DNA of 9,247 nucleotides from positions 1-9,247 of the forward strand of contig JAGLFE010000410.1 in NCBI GenBank assembly GCA_023144675.1. The letters run 5' to 3'. The notes beneath the pieces were generated by a model. It saw only the letters and a list, made by a program, of their open reading frames with translations, ran no database searches and had not been told where the DNA came from. Source of the stretch: Thiomargarita sp. (GTDB lineage Bacteria; Pseudomonadota; Gammaproteobacteria; Beggiatoales; Beggiatoaceae). This document shows positions 6,604 to 9,247 of this stretch, piece by piece; the stretch's first letter is position 1, and the number at the start of each line of letters is the position of its first letter. The position numbers and the translations under genes are program-made.

Positions 6604-8295
6604 ATGAAAACAACAAATAATAATTTAACTTCTAAAACAGATTTTATTCGCCAAAAAATAACTGCTGATTTAGCCACAAATAAAAATCAGGCTCAGGTTA
6701 TTACCCGCTTTCCACCAGAACCTAATGGTTATTTGCATATTGGTCATGCTAAATCTATCTGCTTAAATTTTGGCATTGTTTCTGAATATCAAAGCGGGAA
6801 ATGTTATTTACGTTTTGATGATACTAATCCTAGCAAAGAAAATATCGAATATATTGAAGCAATTAAAAACGATGTGCATTGGTTAGGCTACGATTGGAAA
6901 GATAATTTACGCCATACTTCTGATTATTTTCAGCAACTTTATGATTATGCAATTGCTTTAATAAAAATGGATAAAGCTTATATTTGTAGTTTAACAACTG
7001 AAGAAATGAAGGAATATCGCGGAACTTTACAAAAACCAGGTAAAAATAGCCCTGATCGGAATCGTTCGATTGCAGAAAATATAAATTTATTTGAACGGAT
7101 GCAAGCTGGGGAATTTGAAGATGGAAAATTGGTATTACGAGCTAAAATTGATATGGGTTCTCCTAATATTAATATGCGTGATCCCATTATTTATCGGATA
7201 AAAAAATTATCGCACCCCATGACTGGGGATAATTGGTCGATTTATCCCATGTACGATTTTGCTCATTGCCTTTCCGACTCTATTGAAGATATTACTCATT
7301 CTTTATGTACTTTGGAATTTGAAGACCATCGTCCTTTATACGATTGGTTTTTAGATACTTTGAATACACCTAAACATCCGCAACAAATTGAATTTGCTCG
7401 TTTATCATTAAATTTTACCGTTATGAGTAAGCGCAAGTTGCATGAATTAGTTGAAAATAATCATGTTAATGGCTGGAATGATCCACGAATGCCTACTTTA
7501 ATCGGAATGCGCCGACGTGGTTATACTCCCGCTTCGATTCGGGACTTTTGTGATCGAATTGGTTTGACTAAAAATGATACCCAAATTGAAGTTGGTGTGT
7601 TAGAAAATTGCATTCGAGGTGATTTAGAAACTAAAGCTTTGAGAGTTTTAGTAGTATTAAAACCATTGCGGGTGGTAATTGAAAATTATCCAGAGGCTCA
7701 AGTAGAATATTTAGATGCACCTTATCATCCTAAAGATGCTAGCATGGGTTCTCGCCAACTTCCATTTTCACGGGTTTTATATATTGAACAAGATGATTTT
7801 ATGGAAAATCCGCCTAAGAAATTTTTTCGCTTAGGTCCAGGACGTGAAGTGCGACTTCGTTATGCTTATTTTTTGACTTGCCAGTCAGTGGTTAAAGATG
7901 AAACAGGTCAAGTTGTTGAATTGCGTTGTACTTATGATCCACAAACCAAAGGCGGAATTACTCCACCAGATGGACGTAAAGTAAAGGGAACTATTCACTG
8001 GGTAGCGGCTAATCATGCCATTACGGCGGAAATTAGGCTTTATGATCGATTGTTTAATAATCCCAATCCAGGAGCAGGAAATCTTGATTTTAAGGAAGCT
8101 TTAAATCCTAACTCAATTAAAGTTTTAAACAATTGTCAATTGGAACCAAGTTTAAAAACTGCCGAATTAGAAAAATCTTATCAGTTTGAGCGCACTGGTT
8201 ATTTTTGTTTGGATAATATAGATAGTTCCCCGGAAAAATTGGTTTTTAATCGCACCGTAACTTTGCGGGATTCTTGGGCTAAAAAAAGTAAATAA
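6604..8295 (+). CDS. glnS: Glutaminyl-tRNA synthetase GlnRS
   Basis: GlnRS attaches glutamine to tRNA-Gln in the cytoplasm using ATP. At 563 residues it is close to the E. coli enzyme (554) and collinear with it from end to end. The class I signatures are intact: PPEPNGYLHIGHAKS (37-51, HIGH at 45-48) and VMSKRKL (273-279). The acceptor-stem and zinc-free catalytic core follow the expected order (RFDDTNP, EYRGTL, IYPMYDFAHC, SLCTLEFEDHR), and the two beta-barrel anticodon-binding domains are present, ending NRTVTLRDSWAK. FIRQKI at 14-19 matches the usual N-terminus, which supports the start chosen. There is no clear Shine-Dalgarno sequence before the ATG. It appears to be transcribed alone and converges with the small minus-strand gene starting 18 bp beyond its stop. 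Presence of GlnRS implies direct charging of tRNA-Gln. Confidence 0.98.
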   Translation: MKTTNNNLTSKTDFIRQKITADLATNKNQAQVITRFPPEPNGYLHIGHAKSICLNFGIVSEYQSGKCYLRFDDTNPSKENIEYIEAIKNDVHWLGYDWKDNLRHTSDYFQQLYDYAIALIKMDKAYICSLTTEEMKEYRGTLQKPGKNSPDRNRSIAENINLFERMQAGEFEDGKLVLRAKIDMGSPNINMRDPIIYRIKKLSHPMTGDNWSIYPMYDFAHCLSDSIEDITHSLCTLEFEDHRPLYDWFLDTLNTPKHPQQIEFARLSLNFTVMSKRKLHELVENNHVNGWNDPRMPTLIGMRRRGYTPASIRDFCDRIGLTKNDTQIEVGVLENCIRGDLETKALRVLVVLKPLRVVIENYPEAQVEYLDAPYHPKDASMGSRQLPFSRVLYIEQDDFMENPPKKFFRLGPGREVRLRYAYFLTCQSVVKDETGQVVELRCTYDPQTKGGITPPDGRKVKGTIHWVAANHAITAEIRLYDRLFNNPNPGAGNLDFKEALNPNSIKVLNNCQLEPSLKTAELEKSYQFERTGYFCLDNIDSSPEKLVFNRTVTLRDSWAKKSK

Positions 8296-8313
8296 TGTAA
8301 CTACCTACGTAAT

Positions 8314-8517
8314 TCATGCCAACTTTTGATTGCTAAACATTCTGCAGTTTTCTACCTTTATAGGATGCAAGATTAAATGAGGTAGGCTATTCATATTTTT
8401 GATTTTATTGATAGGAAATATTTCATTTTCAATCTTGACAAACCGAATTTCTTGCAAAAAACTGACTAAAAGATGAAATTTTGAATCGTCTTCAATGCTT
8501 AATACAATAGTTTTCAT
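8314..8517 (-). CDS. Small antitoxin-like protein, possibly with an altered C-terminus
   Basis: This 67-residue protein begins MKTIVLSIEDDSKFHLLVSF, a strand-helix pattern I recognise from many short proteins encoded as antitoxin partners in accessory regions. The rest (HPIKVENCRMFSNQ near the end) is not assigned. No toxin gene follows, since glnS converges only 18 bp away. In the frame one base over, the DNA past about 8350 reads ETAECLAIKSWHELRR and stops at 8301, so an ancestral longer tail lost through a one-base change is possible. It lies 61 bp after the antitoxin of the BrnT pair on the same strand and may be read from the same transcript. There is no Shine-Dalgarno sequence before the ATG. 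The role is inferred from look and context only. Confidence 0.45.
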   Translation of the reverse strand: MKTIVLSIEDDSKFHLLVSFLQEIRFVKIENEIFPINKIKNMNSLPHLILHPIKVENCRMFSNQKLA

Positions 8518-8578
8518 CTGTAATATTTTTAATATTTAGAGTATTTCTATATAACTTCTTTTATTGGAGTTTGTAAGC

Positions 8579-8794
8579 TTACTCTAACCTATATGCTGAT
8601 GTCATATTATGCTCTTTAGCATATTGTTGAAGAGCCCAATTGACAGACTTAGAATCAGGGAATAGCTTATGCAATTCTGGTGTAATAACAATGATGTTCG
8701 TTCCTTCTTGATACTGTTTAGTGTATTTTCCACGTACTCCTGACTTGATAAGCTCTGCTGAATATTCAGGTCGTAGTGTATCTTCATTGTTCAT
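8579..8794 (-). CDS. Antitoxin partner of the BrnT-family toxin
   Basis: This 71-residue protein carries LRPEY (7-11), GVRGKY (19-24), GTNIIVITPEL (31-41) and FPDSKSVNWALQQ (45-57). That is the typical motif string of a small family I know as short, often hypothetical, proteins next to BrnT-type (DUF497) toxins. It differs from classical BrnA, which has a ribbon-helix-helix tail. The reading frame is intact. Its ATG overlaps the end of the restored toxin frame by 11 bp and is preceded by AGGAG with a 10-base gap, so translation was probably coupled to the toxin. The expected role is to bind and neutralise the toxin and perhaps to repress the operon; with the toxin broken, it may now be an orphan antitoxin. 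The overlapping frame at 8602-8787 is a shadow. Confidence 0.7.
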   Translation of the reverse strand: MNNEDTLRPEYSAELIKSGVRGKYTKQYQEGTNIIVITPELHKLFPDSKSVNWALQQYAKEHNMTSAYRLE

Positions 8795-8804
8795 AAGCTT
8801 TACG

Positions 8805-8809
8805 CTCCT
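8805..8809 (-). promoter_or_regulatory. Ribosome binding site of the antitoxin
   Basis: AGGAG lies 10 bases before the antitoxin ATG, inside the restored toxin reading frame (codons for Gln82-Glu83). It fixes the antitoxin start and lets it be translated even when the toxin frame is broken. Confidence 0.65.
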
Positions 8810-9006
8810 GATTAGTCATGCGTCGTGCTGAAATGAATACGAATAACATCCGCTCTTTCAGCAAAAGACACCACAAGGTAACTGCCTTTTAATGAAATAC
8901 CAAAAAGCAAATATCGTTCTTCCTCGTAGGAGTGATCTGGATCATGGACACAAGACGAGAAATCATCATTAAACACTTCACTAGCTTCGATGAATGAAAC
9001 CCCATG

Positions 9007-9015
9007 TTTTTTTTT
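9007..9015 (-). other. A9 run at the first toxin frame break
   Basis: Nine A on the coding strand separate the BrnT N-terminus from its main frame; eight would restore it. It is the longest single-base run I see in any coding segment of the window. Confidence 0.6.
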
Positions 9016-9092
9016 GATTAATAATTGCTTTTGTTTCATTCCATTCAAAATACAATTGGAATCTTCCATCAAAATATTATGTAAAAGGTGAA

Positions 9093-9117
9093 ATTATATT
9101 AAAGAATATGTAGTCAA
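9093..9117 (-). promoter_or_regulatory. Promoter-like elements upstream of the toxin
   Basis: TTGACT (9117-9112) and TATAAT (9098-9093) are both near consensus, but only 13 bases apart, shorter than the usual 16-18. They lie about 40 bases before the proposed TTG start, where an operon promoter for the toxin-antitoxin pair would be expected. A shortened, weak promoter is possible. Confidence 0.3.
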
Positions 9118-9152
9118 ATGTTGGAATTCGCAATCTTACTTCAACCTACGTG
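9117..9152. repeat. Possible decayed REP-like palindrome
   Basis: The plus strand starts AATGTTGGAATTCG and ends TTCAACCTACG, with an outer GTTG/CAAC stem. This layout recalls the dispersed AATGTTGGG...CCAACCTACG palindromes common in sulfur bacteria and cyanobacteria, here with several mismatches. The comparison is from memory and a single copy is present. Confidence 0.3.
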
Positions 9153-9153
9153 C

Positions 9154-9247
9154 TTACACTGTTAGAAAATCCAACTGCTTAACTTTTTTCCATTCTTCGG
9201 ATTCATGAACTGCAACCCACAAATCAAATGTCTGTTGTAAGTTGAGC
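9154..9247 (-). CDS. C-terminal end of an unrecognised gene (partial)
   Basis: An open frame enters from the right edge and gives 30 residues, including FDLWVAVHESEEWKKVKQLD and ending FLTV, before a TAA at 9154-9156. The composition (amphipathic, charged, with Trp and aromatic residues) looks protein-like, and the other two frames of this strand are interrupted here. It is too short to assign. It reads in the same direction as the toxin-antitoxin genes, about 98 bp upstream of the toxin start. Confidence 0.45.
   Translation of the reverse strand, partial: LNLQQTFDLWVAVHESEEWKKVKQLDFLTV

Larger units (their letters stand above)
8784..9055 (-). pseudogene. brnT: BrnT-family toxin with two +1 frameshifts
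   Basis: BrnT toxins are small RelE-fold ribonucleases that stop growth by cutting RNA. Read from the TTG at 9055, the DNA gives YFEWNETKAIINQKK, then breaks at the A9 run (9007-9015). The next frame gives HGVSFIEASEVFNDDF, DPDH and EERYLLFGIS as far as VIRI. A second shift at about 8835 leads to ISARRMTNQERKAYEQ and a TGA at 8784. Removing one A and the base at 8835 gives a continuous 89-residue protein with every BrnT landmark in order. The 272-bp span minus 2 is exactly 90 codons. GGAAG sits 7 bases before the TTG. Unrepaired, the only long frame (9072-8812) has a foreign N-terminus and lacks the conserved ARR-MT tail. This is either a true pseudogene, a slippage-expressed gene at its first site, or a sequencing error. 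Confidence 0.8.

Noticed and set aside
8573..8582. Perfect palindrome GTAAGCTTAC after the antitoxin as a terminator
   Set aside because: A 10-bp palindrome with no loop and no following T run on the transcribed side; too weak to call.
8602..8787. Second minus-strand frame overlapping the antitoxin
   Set aside because: The other frame carries the conserved antitoxin motifs and the AGGAG site; this one is an out-of-frame shadow.
8812..9072. The single-frame 86-residue toxin starting at a TTG or ATG near 9070
   Set aside because: Its first 18 or so residues and its last few do not look like BrnT, whereas the adjacent frames supply the expected ends exactly.

Overview
The window is AT-rich (about one third GC by eye) and bacterial. 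Its three housekeeping-type or surface genes point to a low-GC gammaproteobacterium. GlmM and GlnRS both read closely like the gammaproteobacterial enzymes. The secreted leucine-rich-repeat protein, with plant-type 24-residue repeats and a beta-helix tail, is a style I associate with large sulfur bacteria of the Beggiatoaceae/Thiotrichales. That placement is inference; no rRNA or marker phylogeny is available here.

Layout. At 1-617 (minus strand) lies one end of an IS630-family insertion sequence. Its transposase is split by a +1 shift at a run of eight A, and the element runs off the left edge. It abuts a short HicA-like toxin start (583-684, minus), which is probably the gene it interrupted. 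On the plus strand follow glmM (888-2243), then, 9 bp later, a 433-residue protein resembling the DUF2357/PD-(D/E)XK nuclease group but lacking clear catalytic residues (2253-3554). After a palindrome-rich gap of about 240 bp comes the 874-residue secreted LRR protein (3799-6423), and then glnS (6604-8295).

From 8301 to the right edge everything reads on the minus strand, convergent with glnS. It is a small toxin-antitoxin neighbourhood: the last 30 codons of an unrecognised gene (9154-9247), a BrnT-family toxin broken by two single-base insertions (8784-9055), its intact antitoxin (8579-8794), and a 67-residue antitoxin-like protein (8314-8517). With both extra bases removed, the toxin is an 89-residue BrnT whose stop overlaps the antitoxin start by 11 bp, as expected for a coupled toxin-antitoxin operon.

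Functionally, glmM supplies glucosamine-1-phosphate for peptidoglycan and LPS, and glnS charges tRNA-Gln. The LRR protein is probably exported and works outside the cytoplasm. The flanks hold decaying mobile and toxin-antitoxin material. The most notable points are the twice-frameshifted toxin beside an intact antitoxin, two frame breaks lying exactly at A8 and A9 runs, the internally duplicated LRR architecture, and the nuclease-like partner of glmM. I see no tRNA, rRNA, CRISPR array or riboswitch.
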